Origin: Microcoleus sp. CAWBG506
Lineage (GTDB): Bacteria > Cyanobacteriota > Cyanobacteriia > Cyanobacteriales > Microcoleaceae
DNA length: 64,000 nucleotides
Assembly (NCBI GenBank): GCA_020883125.1
Contig: JAHREW010000018.1
Span: forward strand, 1-64,000
Direction: 5' to 3'
In this document: positions 20,128 through 29,304 of the stretch, piece after piece
Layout: the number at the start of each line of letters is the position of its first letter
How positions within the stretch are numbered: the first letter of the stretch is position 1
Translations under genes and position numbers: made by a program
Notes under the pieces: model-generated
Told to the model about the DNA's origin: nothing
Seen by the model: the letters and a program-made list of their open reading frames with translations, nothing else
The model's database searches: none

Positions 20128-22140
20128 TTGGTTATGAGTTACTGCCTCAATCCTGCTTGTCAAAATCCCCAAAATGCCGATCGCACCCAATTTTGTCTCT
20201 ATTGTGGTAGCAAACTCTTGCTCAGAGAGCGTTACCGGGCCCTAAAACCCCTGGGGCGAGGCGGTTTTGGCCGCACTTTTTTAGCCATAGATGAAGACAA
20301 ACCCTCCAAACCTCGCTGCGCCATCAAACAATTTTTCCCCTTAGCCCAAGGTACTAGCAGCGCCCAGAAAGCAGCAGAATTATTCAACCGAGAAGCCGTG
20401 CGCCTCGACGAATTGGGAAAACACCCACAAATTCCCGAATTACTGGCCCACTTTCAGCAGGAAAGCTATCAATATTTGGTGCAAGAATTTATCGAAGGTC
20501 AGAATTTACAGCAAGAGTTGGCGCGACACGGGGCCTTTAGCGAAAATCAGATTCTCAGTTTGCTAAAGGATTTATTGCCAGTATTGGAGTTTGTCCACTC
20601 GCGCAGTGTCATTCACCGAGATATTAAACCACCAAATATTATCCGCCGCCGCCCGGTTCAACCTTCTATTATTTATACTTACCCACCCCTAACGGGGGAA
20701 TTAGTTTTAGTTGATTTTGGCGCGGCCAAAGTTGTCGAGGGTTCGAGAGAAACTGGTACTGTCATCGGTTCTCCCGAATTTGTCGCGCCGGAACAAATTC
20801 GAGGTCAACCGGTTTTTGCCAGCGATTTGTACAGTTTGGGAGTAACTTGCATTTATTTGATGACTCAAATATCGCCTTTTGATTTGTTCGATATCCATCA
20901 GGATGCTTGGGTTTGGCGAGACTTTGTGAAGGTGCAGATCGATCCGAAATTGGGTCGCATCCTGGACAAAATGATCGAACCGAGTCTGAGTCGGCGCTAC
21001 AAATCTGTGGCGCAGGTACTCCCAGATTTGCTACCGCAGCCGTCGGCGGGGACGGACACGGCGACACCGCCCCAGTCAGCCCCCGCAATTCCCGTGCCGC
21101 AGAGGATGCCTGTGGTGCAAAATACACTGCCACCAACGGTTGCAGGCACTATTTTACCTGTGCCATCAATGCAGCGGGTTGTACCGGCACAGGCCCCCAC
21201 TTGGCGGTGTGTTCATACTCTGGTAGGCCACTCCAATGCTGTCACGTCGGTAGCTTTTAGTCCTGATGGTCAAACTTTGGCTAGTGGTAGCGAGGACAAG
21301 ACGATTGAGATGTGGAAGTTGGATTCGTTCAAGCGCTGGTATACTCTCACTGGCCATTCTGACTGGGTGACTGCTGTGGCTTTTAGTCCTGATGGGGCGA
21401 CTTTGGCTAGCAGTGGCCGGGACAAAATGATTCACATTTGGGATTTGAATAAGGGTAAGTGGTGGTACGCTTTGGCTGGTCATTCTGACAGGGTGGCTGC
21501 TGTGGCATTTAGTCCCAATGGTCAGGTTTTGGCTAGTGGGAGTCGGGACAAGAGTGTGTTGTTGTGGAATTTGAATAAGGGAAGGCGGATGTCGGCTTTG
21601 ATTGGTCACGCTGAGGGGGTGGAAGCGGTGGCTTTTAGTGCGGATGGGGAGTTTTTGGTTAGCGGGAGTCGGGACAAGACTTTGCGGTTGTGGGATTGGC
21701 AAACTGGTCGATCGATTTGTACTTTAGCAGAGCACGGGGATTGGGTGCGATCGACTGTTTTTGCTGGGAACTTCCCTCACCCCAACCCCACCAGGGGAGG
21801 AGTGGGAGAGGGATTGATTTTGGTGAGTGGAAGTCGGGATGGTACGGCGAAGTTGTGGCGGGTGGATACCCAGGAGGGGCGTGGCAGCTTGTTGCGGAGT
21901 TTCAGGGATAATTCTGGGGATGTTTTGTGTGTGGCGTTGAGCCCGGATGGTCGGCTTTTGGCTAGTGGGAGTCGAGATGGTACGGTTTATTTGTGGGATG
22001 CTCAGGCGGGGGGTTTGTTGGAAATTTTGTCGGGCCACGGGGGGGAGGTTTTGTCTGTGGCGTTTAGTGCTGATGGGGGGAGTTTGGCTAGTGGTGGGGG
22101 CGATCGCACTGTGAAAATTTGGCGCAGAATTGGCTATTAG
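20128..22140 (+). CDS. Serine/threonine protein kinase with WD40 repeats
   Basis: N-terminal Cys-rich ribbon CLNPACQNPQ..CLYCGSK; GRGGFGRTF, HRDIKPPNI, DFGAAK; six to seven WD40 blades ('SVAFSPDGQTLASGSEDKTIEMW'). Confidence 0.95.
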   Translation: MVMSYCLNPACQNPQNADRTQFCLYCGSKLLLRERYRALKPLGRGGFGRTFLAIDEDKPSKPRCAIKQFFPLAQGTSSAQKAAELFNREAVRLDELGKHPQIPELLAHFQQESYQYLVQEFIEGQNLQQELARHGAFSENQILSLLKDLLPVLEFVHSRSVIHRDIKPPNIIRRRPVQPSIIYTYPPLTGELVLVDFGAAKVVEGSRETGTVIGSPEFVAPEQIRGQPVFASDLYSLGVTCIYLMTQISPFDLFDIHQDAWVWRDFVKVQIDPKLGRILDKMIEPSLSRRYKSVAQVLPDLLPQPSAGTDTATPPQSAPAIPVPQRMPVVQNTLPPTVAGTILPVPSMQRVVPAQAPTWRCVHTLVGHSNAVTSVAFSPDGQTLASGSEDKTIEMWKLDSFKRWYTLTGHSDWVTAVAFSPDGATLASSGRDKMIHIWDLNKGKWWYALAGHSDRVAAVAFSPNGQVLASGSRDKSVLLWNLNKGRRMSALIGHAEGVEAVAFSADGEFLVSGSRDKTLRLWDWQTGRSICTLAEHGDWVRSTVFAGNFPHPNPTRGGVGEGLILVSGSRDGTAKLWRVDTQEGRGSLLRSFRDNSGDVLCVALSPDGRLLASGSRDGTVYLWDAQAGGLLEILSGHGGEVLSVAFSADGGSLASGGGDRTVKIWRRIGY

Positions 22141-22160
22141 AAAAAACTTAATTTGTGTGC

Positions 22161-22190
22161 TTGACATTCAAGGGATAGTTCTGCTATATT
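22161..22190 (+). promoter_or_regulatory. Sigma70-type promoter of tRNA-Val
   Basis: TTGACA (22161) - 18 bp - TATATT (22185), upstream of tRNA at 22203. Confidence 0.65.
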
Positions 22191-22202
22191 AGGAATTCGT
22201 GA

Positions 22203-22276
<74 letters not shown>

Positions 22277-22539
22277 TTAATTTCATCCCTAGTGAATAGG
22301 TCATTTAGCGGTCTCACCCAATCTCTAGTTAACGTTTTCCGCTCATTTTTCGCTCATCTAGTTTCTCAGTGTAAGCGAAAAAAAAGGGAGGTATCACTCC
22401 CTAATGTTAAAATTTATTACGCATTATTCTAGAGTTAGCTTAGTATCCATACAAGTATCTATGTCAATTTGAGGGGCCAATTGGGGGGTCAAATAGAATT
22501 TATGGATAGCTACCTGTGTAAGATTACTAATCAAAAAAT

Positions 22540-22577
22540 AATACCCTTTCCATTTAGTTTAGGAAGGGTATTATTGT
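22540..22577. terminator. Hairpin AATAATACCCTTTCC...GGAAGGGTATTATT
   Basis: Near-perfect inverted repeat. Confidence 0.5.
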
Positions 22578-22712
22578 TAATCACTAATTACACCCCTTAT
22601 TTGACCCCTCAAATAAAGGTAAAGCCAAAGTAAGTAGCCAATAAAAAAACCCCTAGGTTAATTTAGGGGGTTTTATTTGTGCTTAGGCACTTCCTAGTAA
22701 AATAGACTAGGG

Positions 22713-24335
22713 TTAGACTTCCACTAACTCAGTAATCTTGTCGGGGCTAACGCTGTAGATACTAGCCAATAAGGCAATTTTCCCAGTATCAACGCCTAAC
22801 TGTTTAAGCACCTTGATAGCGGAATTCAGAGGGATAGCTTGACTACTATCTGACTTAGTTAACAAGTCAATAGTAGTGTTGGTAGTCTGACGTTTCTTGT
22901 AAACAGTGTCATTCATTGTTGGGCTATGTCCTAGGCTCATGGCGCGAGTCTCAAGACTTACCCCGCTCATCATACCGTTAAGGTTAGCTAGGTGACGCAG
23001 TGCGTGAGTTTGAGTAAAACCTTTATCCCAACATTTTAAATGAGTACCAGCAACACGGGCATATTTTTTGGCTACTGTTTGTGGATTAGTTGAAACCATA
23101 TTGAATGTCGGCAACAAAACCGACTTAAGCTCTAACTTTTCTATCAAGTCAGGGTGAGTAGGTGGTAACATCGGAATTGTCAAACGATAGCCCGTTTTGG
23201 TTGTGGTATCCAGTGCTGTTTTATCGCCTACTACTGCTAGCATTTTTGTGTTTTTGAGGTCATTCAATGCAGGGATGGTAACACCATCTTTTGTTTTGAA
23301 TGGCTTGTCAATGTTCTGAATTGCAAATACTTCGTGAACTCGAAGTCCATACACCACTTGCATCCCAAACACCCATAACCAAGCTCTTCGAGAGTCTAAA
23401 TGATATCGTTTATCATTGGCTGGAATATTTAGTACGTCTTCGCGTAGTTGTAAGAAGTCATCTATTGATACCGATTGCAAGTCATCTCGGTAAATGGTTT
23501 GTGTTCCATCAATCTTACTTAATTCCTCGCGTAGATGAGTGTCACCAATAGTCTCAGCTAGTTTTTTCATCACGGACAAACAGGACTTGTAAGACTTACT
23601 ACCTCTCTCTTTACTGTTGATAACCATTAAAACATCAGTGAGATTAACTGTGGCATCTTGTGGTAGCAGTTTGTAGTATATTCCGTATACGTCATGCCAA
23701 GTATTTTGTGCCGACACGTTTCCCCGGTCTCGTTTCTGACGTTTTTTAGTGTACCCGTCCCAATATCCGGCCTCTACTTTTGCGATCGCTTCTCCAAACG
23801 TTATTAGGTCATTCTTGACGATGTTTTTTTCTAAGATTACGTCATCGTACCACCTTAAGAACTCTGTCTCACTAGAGAGCGATTGCAGAGCGCTAGCGAC
23901 TAAATGAGCTTTATTTAAGGCATCGGTGATATAGCAACCGCCAGGGTGGTTAAGTCGTGGGGTGGGGGCGGGTTTATAGAATTTGTCTATACTGATGAAA
24001 GATATCGGTGAACCCGCCCCTACAAAATCTGCCCTAATCGCCTTGGCAGTTGCTATACCTTGCATTGTCAGGTTGCAGCCACAGGCTTTATTGACGCGCT
24101 TGTCACCCAGTTTGAATTGAAGGGTGATGTAAGAACCGCTAGCCTTATTGTCTTTTTTCAGCCCTACCCCTTTGGGGCATTCTTTTTGTGCATCCTTCAA
24201 ATAGTCCAACACCCTCTCGTAACCGATAAGGTAATCGGCTGAGTTGCTTACGGTGACTGATTTAGATTTTCCACTCATATTCCACTCACTTGACTCACAA
24301 TGTTGAGTCTGCTTATTGTGTACAACTTGCAGCAA
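22713..24335 (-). CDS. Site-specific tyrosine recombinase (phage-type integrase) carrying a 42-codon MITE insertion
   Basis: 'GMQVVYGLRVHEVFAI', 'HALRHLANLNGMMSGVSLETRAMSLGHSPTMNDTVYKKR' (R...HxxR...H...Y); insert 'ATAKAIRADFVGAGSPISFISIDKFYKPAPTPRLNHPGGCY'. Confidence 0.9.
   Translation of the reverse strand: MLQVVHNKQTQHCESSEWNMSGKSKSVTVSNSADYLIGYERVLDYLKDAQKECPKGVGLKKDNKASGSYITLQFKLGDKRVNKACGCNLTMQGIATAKAIRADFVGAGSPISFISIDKFYKPAPTPRLNHPGGCYITDALNKAHLVASALQSLSSETEFLRWYDDVILEKNIVKNDLITFGEAIAKVEAGYWDGYTKKRQKRDRGNVSAQNTWHDVYGIYYKLLPQDATVNLTDVLMVINSKERGSKSYKSCLSVMKKLAETIGDTHLREELSKIDGTQTIYRDDLQSVSIDDFLQLREDVLNIPANDKRYHLDSRRAWLWVFGMQVVYGLRVHEVFAIQNIDKPFKTKDGVTIPALNDLKNTKMLAVVGDKTALDTTTKTGYRLTIPMLPPTHPDLIEKLELKSVLLPTFNMVSTNPQTVAKKYARVAGTHLKCWDKGFTQTHALRHLANLNGMMSGVSLETRAMSLGHSPTMNDTVYKKRQTTNTTIDLLTKSDSSQAIPLNSAIKVLKQLGVDTGKIALLASIYSVSPDKITELVEV
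23930..24057. mobile_element. 128-bp TA-flanked MITE-like element, copy 2 (inside integrase)
   Basis: Reverse complement of copy 1 with about two differences. Confidence 0.92.
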
Positions 24336-24434
24336 AGAACTCGTTTTCCACTCAAATACGAAAACAAGTCTTGTGAGATGAGTGACTTATGAGCGAAAAC
24401 CGTGTAAACTCGTTAATTAAATGAGTGGGGCTAA

Positions 24435-24469
24435 TTCGAGTCCAGTTGTGTCCATTAATTTCATCCCTA
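24435..24469. repeat. att direct repeat, distal copy (35 bp)
   Basis: Identical to 22257-22291. Confidence 0.93.
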
Positions 24470-24632
24470 TAACACATTACCATTTCATTTCTACCTAGGA
24501 TGTCAAGGTAGTGCTACTATGCGGTTTGTATCCGTTTTCTAAACTTAGCATCCTGGTTTTCTCTGAGTCCGCATCGGCGGACTTTGGTTGTTTAGAAGCG
24601 ATGTTCATCGCCTAATTTGAAGGTTTTCAACT

Positions 24633-27600
24633 ATGATTGATATTGGTTCCTTGGTCCGATCGCCCAAAAATGATTTGGGAGTCGGAAAAGTGGTCGAATT
24701 ATCCCGCAACGAAGCCCTAATTGAATATTTTTGCTCAGTTAAAAACCGCCTTAGCAAAACAGTACCCCTAGGCTTGCTCCAAGAAGCCAGACTTCAGCGC
24801 CAAACTCGATGCTACCTCTGGAGCACCACCTTGGAGCGCTGGATTATTGGTCGGATTTATGACTGGGATGAAGATAGAATGCTCTACGACATCGACCTTC
24901 CTGATAGTCAAAGCATACAAGCTGTTGAAACAGATATTTATGTTCGCTGCAATATCCCGATCGCCGATCCGATCGACATTTTAGCCGTCAAAGGTCAAGA
25001 AACTCCGTATTTTCACGATCGCCGACTCGCCTTCGTTGAATCTACCATCACCCAGCGCGCCGTCAGCCGCGGTATGACAGGTTTAATTTCTGCCAACATA
25101 GACCTCTATCCTCACCAAGTTGAAGTCGTGCGGCGCGTCCTAGAAGACCCCATTGGACGCTATTTATTAGCAGACGAAGTAGGATTGGGAAAAACCGTAG
25201 AAGCAGGGACAATTCTCCGCCAATTTCTCCTAGATGAACCTAATAGCCGCGCTGTGGTGATGGTTCCAAAATACCTGACCGAGCAGTGGCGCGATGAGTT
25301 AGAAAATAAATTCTATTTGTCTCATTTTGCCGATCGAGTCCAGCTTGTTTCTCTTAGCGAAATTAATCAAGTTAGTCGCAATGCTAATCTAGATTTTCTG
25401 ATTGTGGATGAAGCCCATGAGCTTGCAGCCATGGCTTATTCTGGCGATCGCACTCAGAAGCAGTCCTTTGAAATTTGCCAAACCCTCGCTCATAAAAGCA
25501 AAAATTTATTGTTATTATCTGCGACACCAGTTTTGGGACACGAGCAAGAGTTTCTGACAATGTTAAACTTGCTAGACCCCACAACTTACCGTCTTGATGA
25601 TTTGGCAAATTTCAAAGAACAGGTGCAAAATCGTCAGGAAATCGGGCGCGCCTTGCTGGATTTTCGAGCAGAAACTAACCCTGGGGTTTTGCAAACAAAA
25701 CTCGCTCAACTCCGCACTGTTTTTGCTCAAGATGATTATTTAATCGGATTAGCAAATGAATTAGAAAGTTGTTGGAAAACTGAAGCAACCACAGAATGCG
25801 ATCGCCTTGTCAGAAGTATTCGCACCCACGTTAGCGATACCTACCGTCTGTACCGCCGAATGCTTCGCAATCGCCGAGACGCAGTGGAAGATGTGATTTT
25901 CGATCGAGATACTCTCCCCAAAGTTGAGTACGATCTCAATGACGAACAGTGGTCGGAAATTCACAGTATCCTGGAAAAATGGCGGACTATCGCTCCTCAT
26001 AAGAGCACCTATCAAAAAATCTTTCTCCTGTTTTTCCGAACTTCCGGTACCTGGCTGAATGTTTTGGAACGGGTTGTGAAAGCTCGTTTACAAAAGAAAT
26101 CGACGGCGGAACTCGATCGCGAATTTGGGCAAAAGTACATGGGGATTGTGACTCAAACCGCCATGTTTTCAGGAGAAAGCGCCATCTTAGAATCTTTGCT
26201 CAATGCCCTGGAAAAGCCCCAGGAAGGAGCCGACAGACTGAGTTTGTTGAGAATCGTCATTATCCGATTTCTAGGCGTTGCTTTGAAGATTCCGCCGGAG
26301 TATCACAGCAAACCTCGCGATTTGTTGTCCAGAATTCAACAGCAAATTAAAAGACCGCTTCCGGGTGATAAATTCCCCAAAATAGTCATCTTTACCAGTT
26401 TTAATGAAACTTGTAAAGCTATTGCCGAAAATTTAGCGAAGATTTTGGGTAAAAATGCGATCGCCACCCATGAGACTAGCAAATCAGTCGCGGATGTTGA
26501 AGGGAATTTGAAACGGTTTAAGACAGAGCCAACTTGCTTTATCCTAGTATGCGATCGTTCGGCGGAAACCGGAGTAAATCTGCAATTTGTGGATTGGTTA
26601 ATTCACTTCGATTTACCGTGGCTTCCCAATCAGTTAGAACAAAGATTAAGTAGAGTCGATCGCATAGGTAGCAAAATGGGAGTGCAGTTTTGTTTGTTTG
26701 CAGGCCCAGATTTGCCAGAAAGTCCCCACGAAGCTTGGTTTCAAGTTTTAAAAGATGGGTTTGATATCTTCAACAAATCTATTGCTAGTCTTCAGTTTTA
26801 TGTCAATGAAAAGATGCCCCAAATTGAAGAGAAATTGCTGACAGAAGGAGCAAAAGGCCTAGCTAGCGAAATTGAATTAATCAAAACTGAAATCGTCGCC
26901 GCCAAAGTCAAAATTGACGAACAACAGGTTTTGGATGAAATTGACCTGTTTGAGGAAAGTGCATCTGAGTATTTTGAAGCCCTCGATGATTGCGATGCGA
27001 AGCATAAAGAAATGCAGCGGGCGGCGGAAGGTTGGATTTGTCAAGCTCTGAATTTCAAACAGGTTGAACATCCGAGTATATCGGGGTTAGTGCGCTATCA
27101 ACCTAGTCAAAAAACATTGATTCCTTCCAATGATTTGAGAACCAGATTGATTCCCTATTGTCAGCAGTATGGTAGTTATAATCGCCGAGTGGCTCACCAA
27201 AATGCTGATGTCGTTCTTTACCGCATTGGTGAGGGATTGATCGATGCCCTTAGTTCTTATATTCGCTGGGACGATCGGGGTCAAGCTTTTGCATTGTGGC
27301 GTCACGATGAAAGTTGGGATGCGGAGGAAGGAAAGGAGTGGTTTGGGTTACAATTTAATTATTCAATCCAGACTGATTTGCAGCCTGCTTCCCAGGTGTT
27401 GCAAACTCAAAATATCGAAAATTACAACTTGAAAGCTTTGCAAAGACGGGCTGATGCTCTGTTTCTGCCTGTTTTTGAAACGGTGTTTGTTGATGCTCGC
27501 AGCGAGCCGATGTTGCTGGTGGAAGAGGCGGAAATTCTGAATATTTTGCAGCGGCCTTATAAGGGGAAAGGTGGTCCGAATCGGGATTATAATTTGTCGA

Positions 27601-27968
27601 AAAATCGGACTGCGATTCTCGACAGTTTTGTCGATCCGCTGGAATGGGATGATTTTTGTCAACGGGGACGGCTGAGATCCGAGGAATTGCTGCGTGGGCG
27701 ATCGGCTTTTGTCGAAATGTGCGAGCGATCGGCTCTGAGTGCTACAATTGAACTGGAAAACCGGGTGAATCAATTGCATTTGCGTTTGCATCGGTTGTCT
27801 CCATCGGAACAAATTTTAGAATCGGTTTTGGCGGATGAAATTAGCACGGAAAGTGTGTTAAGTCAAGCTGTTTTGGCGGGAATTCGTCAGCCAAGTCTGA
27901 CTCTCGAATCGGTTGGGTTTATTGTGATTTCTGGGCGTGCTCCTGTTAAGTTGGAGGATGAGGGTTAA
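24633..27968 (+). CDS. SNF2/RapA-like helicase, resembles DpdE-type proteins
   Basis: 1111 aa; 'LLADEVGLGKTVEAG', 'FLIVDEAHELA', 'LLLSATPVLG', 'LEQRLSRVDRIGSKM'; N-terminus 'MIDIGSLVRSPKNDLGVGKVVEL...RQTRCYLW'. Confidence 0.85.
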   Translation: MIDIGSLVRSPKNDLGVGKVVELSRNEALIEYFCSVKNRLSKTVPLGLLQEARLQRQTRCYLWSTTLERWIIGRIYDWDEDRMLYDIDLPDSQSIQAVETDIYVRCNIPIADPIDILAVKGQETPYFHDRRLAFVESTITQRAVSRGMTGLISANIDLYPHQVEVVRRVLEDPIGRYLLADEVGLGKTVEAGTILRQFLLDEPNSRAVVMVPKYLTEQWRDELENKFYLSHFADRVQLVSLSEINQVSRNANLDFLIVDEAHELAAMAYSGDRTQKQSFEICQTLAHKSKNLLLLSATPVLGHEQEFLTMLNLLDPTTYRLDDLANFKEQVQNRQEIGRALLDFRAETNPGVLQTKLAQLRTVFAQDDYLIGLANELESCWKTEATTECDRLVRSIRTHVSDTYRLYRRMLRNRRDAVEDVIFDRDTLPKVEYDLNDEQWSEIHSILEKWRTIAPHKSTYQKIFLLFFRTSGTWLNVLERVVKARLQKKSTAELDREFGQKYMGIVTQTAMFSGESAILESLLNALEKPQEGADRLSLLRIVIIRFLGVALKIPPEYHSKPRDLLSRIQQQIKRPLPGDKFPKIVIFTSFNETCKAIAENLAKILGKNAIATHETSKSVADVEGNLKRFKTEPTCFILVCDRSAETGVNLQFVDWLIHFDLPWLPNQLEQRLSRVDRIGSKMGVQFCLFAGPDLPESPHEAWFQVLKDGFDIFNKSIASLQFYVNEKMPQIEEKLLTEGAKGLASEIELIKTEIVAAKVKIDEQQVLDEIDLFEESASEYFEALDDCDAKHKEMQRAAEGWICQALNFKQVEHPSISGLVRYQPSQKTLIPSNDLRTRLIPYCQQYGSYNRRVAHQNADVVLYRIGEGLIDALSSYIRWDDRGQAFALWRHDESWDAEEGKEWFGLQFNYSIQTDLQPASQVLQTQNIENYNLKALQRRADALFLPVFETVFVDARSEPMLLVEEAEILNILQRPYKGKGGPNRDYNLSKNRTAILDSFVDPLEWDDFCQRGRLRSEELLRGRSAFVEMCERSALSATIELENRVNQLHLRLHRLSPSEQILESVLADEISTESVLSQAVLAGIRQPSLTLESVGFIVISGRAPVKLEDEG

Positions 27969-28058
27969 CTGGTTTTGGTGAACTGCGATCGCTCTTGTTT
28001 GCGGAGGGCGATCCCTAGCTAACCCCACCTAAAATTACCAATCCTGCAATTACTGATT

Positions 28059-28112
28059 ACCAAAATCAAAATCTTAATCGTAGATGATAACTCTTTGATG
28101 CGGGTTGCATAA
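28059..28112 (+). pseudogene. Response-regulator N-terminal fragment
   Basis: Reads TKIKILIVDDNSLMRVA*, a REC beta1/acid-pocket signature cut off by a stop. Confidence 0.55.
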
Positions 28113-29283
28113 CTTTTATGTACAAAAATATAAAAAAGATGGTGGTATGATGGAAGATACCGACAAAACTAAAGATCAACTGATTGCAGAATTAAAGTTG
28201 TTGCGCAGGGAAGTCGCCGAACTCAAGCAGACTTGGCGATGGTGTCCCCAAACCTATATACCACCGACAACGCCCCAGGCGAAGATTTTGACGATTCTGT
28301 TAATAGATGATTCAGAAGTCGATCGCGCTACCTACCGACGATACTTGAGGGAACATCGCGATCGTACCTACGAGATTTTTGAATTCGATCGTGGCGAAGA
28401 TGCTCTCGAATGGTGCGAACACAAAATCCCAGATATTTTTCTACTCGATTACTTTTTACCCGATATGGACGGGTTAGAGTTATTGCAGGAACTACAGCAA
28501 CAAACGGGGCGAAATACTCTTCCCGTGATTATGTTGACTGGTCATGGAAATATCCAAATTGCTGTTGAGCTACTCAAAAGTGGAGCTCAGGATTATTTAG
28601 AAAAAAGCCAGATTACCTCTAAAAATTTGCATCGCTCTATTAGCTATATCCTCCGACATAACCAACTGATTCAAGAACGGGAATGGCAACAACAACAACA
28701 TCAAATTATTCTCAAAACAGCTCTTTATATCCGCGAATCTCTCAACCTAGATGATATTCTCAACACTACGGTAAGGGAAGTCAGAAACATTCTTCAGTGC
28801 GATCGCGTAATTGTTTTTCAATTTACTCCGGACTGGGGTGGGACTATTCTGGTAGAGTCGGTTGCTGATGAAAGTAAGGCTATTTTACCGCTCCATATTT
28901 ATGACTGTTGTATTGGGAAAGAGTACGTTGAACCATTCAAAAATGGTTTAATTACGGTAAAATCAGATATTTATAATTCTGGAATTAGCCCCTGTCATAT
29001 AGAATTTTTAGCAAGTTTACAAGTCAGGGCAAATTTAGTAGTTCCCATTCTCAAAGAAGGTGAATTGTGGGGGTTACTGACTGCTCATCACTGTACCTCT
29101 CCTCGCCAGTGGCAACCTTCAGAAATAGAATTGCTACGGCTGTTGTCGGCAGAAGTTAGTATTGGCATCCAACAAGCTGATTTATTTGATAAATTACAAG
29201 CGGAATTGAGGGAGCATAAACAAGCACAAATTGCCCTAGAACAACTTAATACCGAACTACAACAGCGGGTAAAAAAACAATGA
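28105..29283 (+). CDS. REC-GAF protein with cyanobacteriochrome-like GAF, no output domain (start probably 28147)
   Basis: REC 'ILLIDDSEVDRATY...FLLDYFLPDMDG...VIMLTGHG'; GAF 'DCCIGKEYVEPFKNG...SDIYNSGISPCHIEFLASLQVRANLVVPIL'. Confidence 0.88.
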   Translation: MHNFYVQKYKKDGGMMEDTDKTKDQLIAELKLLRREVAELKQTWRWCPQTYIPPTTPQAKILTILLIDDSEVDRATYRRYLREHRDRTYEIFEFDRGEDALEWCEHKIPDIFLLDYFLPDMDGLELLQELQQQTGRNTLPVIMLTGHGNIQIAVELLKSGAQDYLEKSQITSKNLHRSISYILRHNQLIQEREWQQQQHQIILKTALYIRESLNLDDILNTTVREVRNILQCDRVIVFQFTPDWGGTILVESVADESKAILPLHIYDCCIGKEYVEPFKNGLITVKSDIYNSGISPCHIEFLASLQVRANLVVPILKEGELWGLLTAHHCTSPRQWQPSEIELLRLLSAEVSIGIQQADLFDKLQAELREHKQAQIALEQLNTELQQRVKKQ

Positions 29284-29304
29284 AATGTCGATAGGTGCGA
29301 GGGA

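Noticed and set aside
21166-21702. 178-aa minus-strand repetitive ORF
   Set aside because: Repetition is the antisense of WD40 repeats.
24567-24616. AGTCCGCATCGGCGGACT hairpin as a riboswitch for the helicase gene
   Set aside because: Short simple palindrome resembling dispersed repeats; no recognised aptamer.
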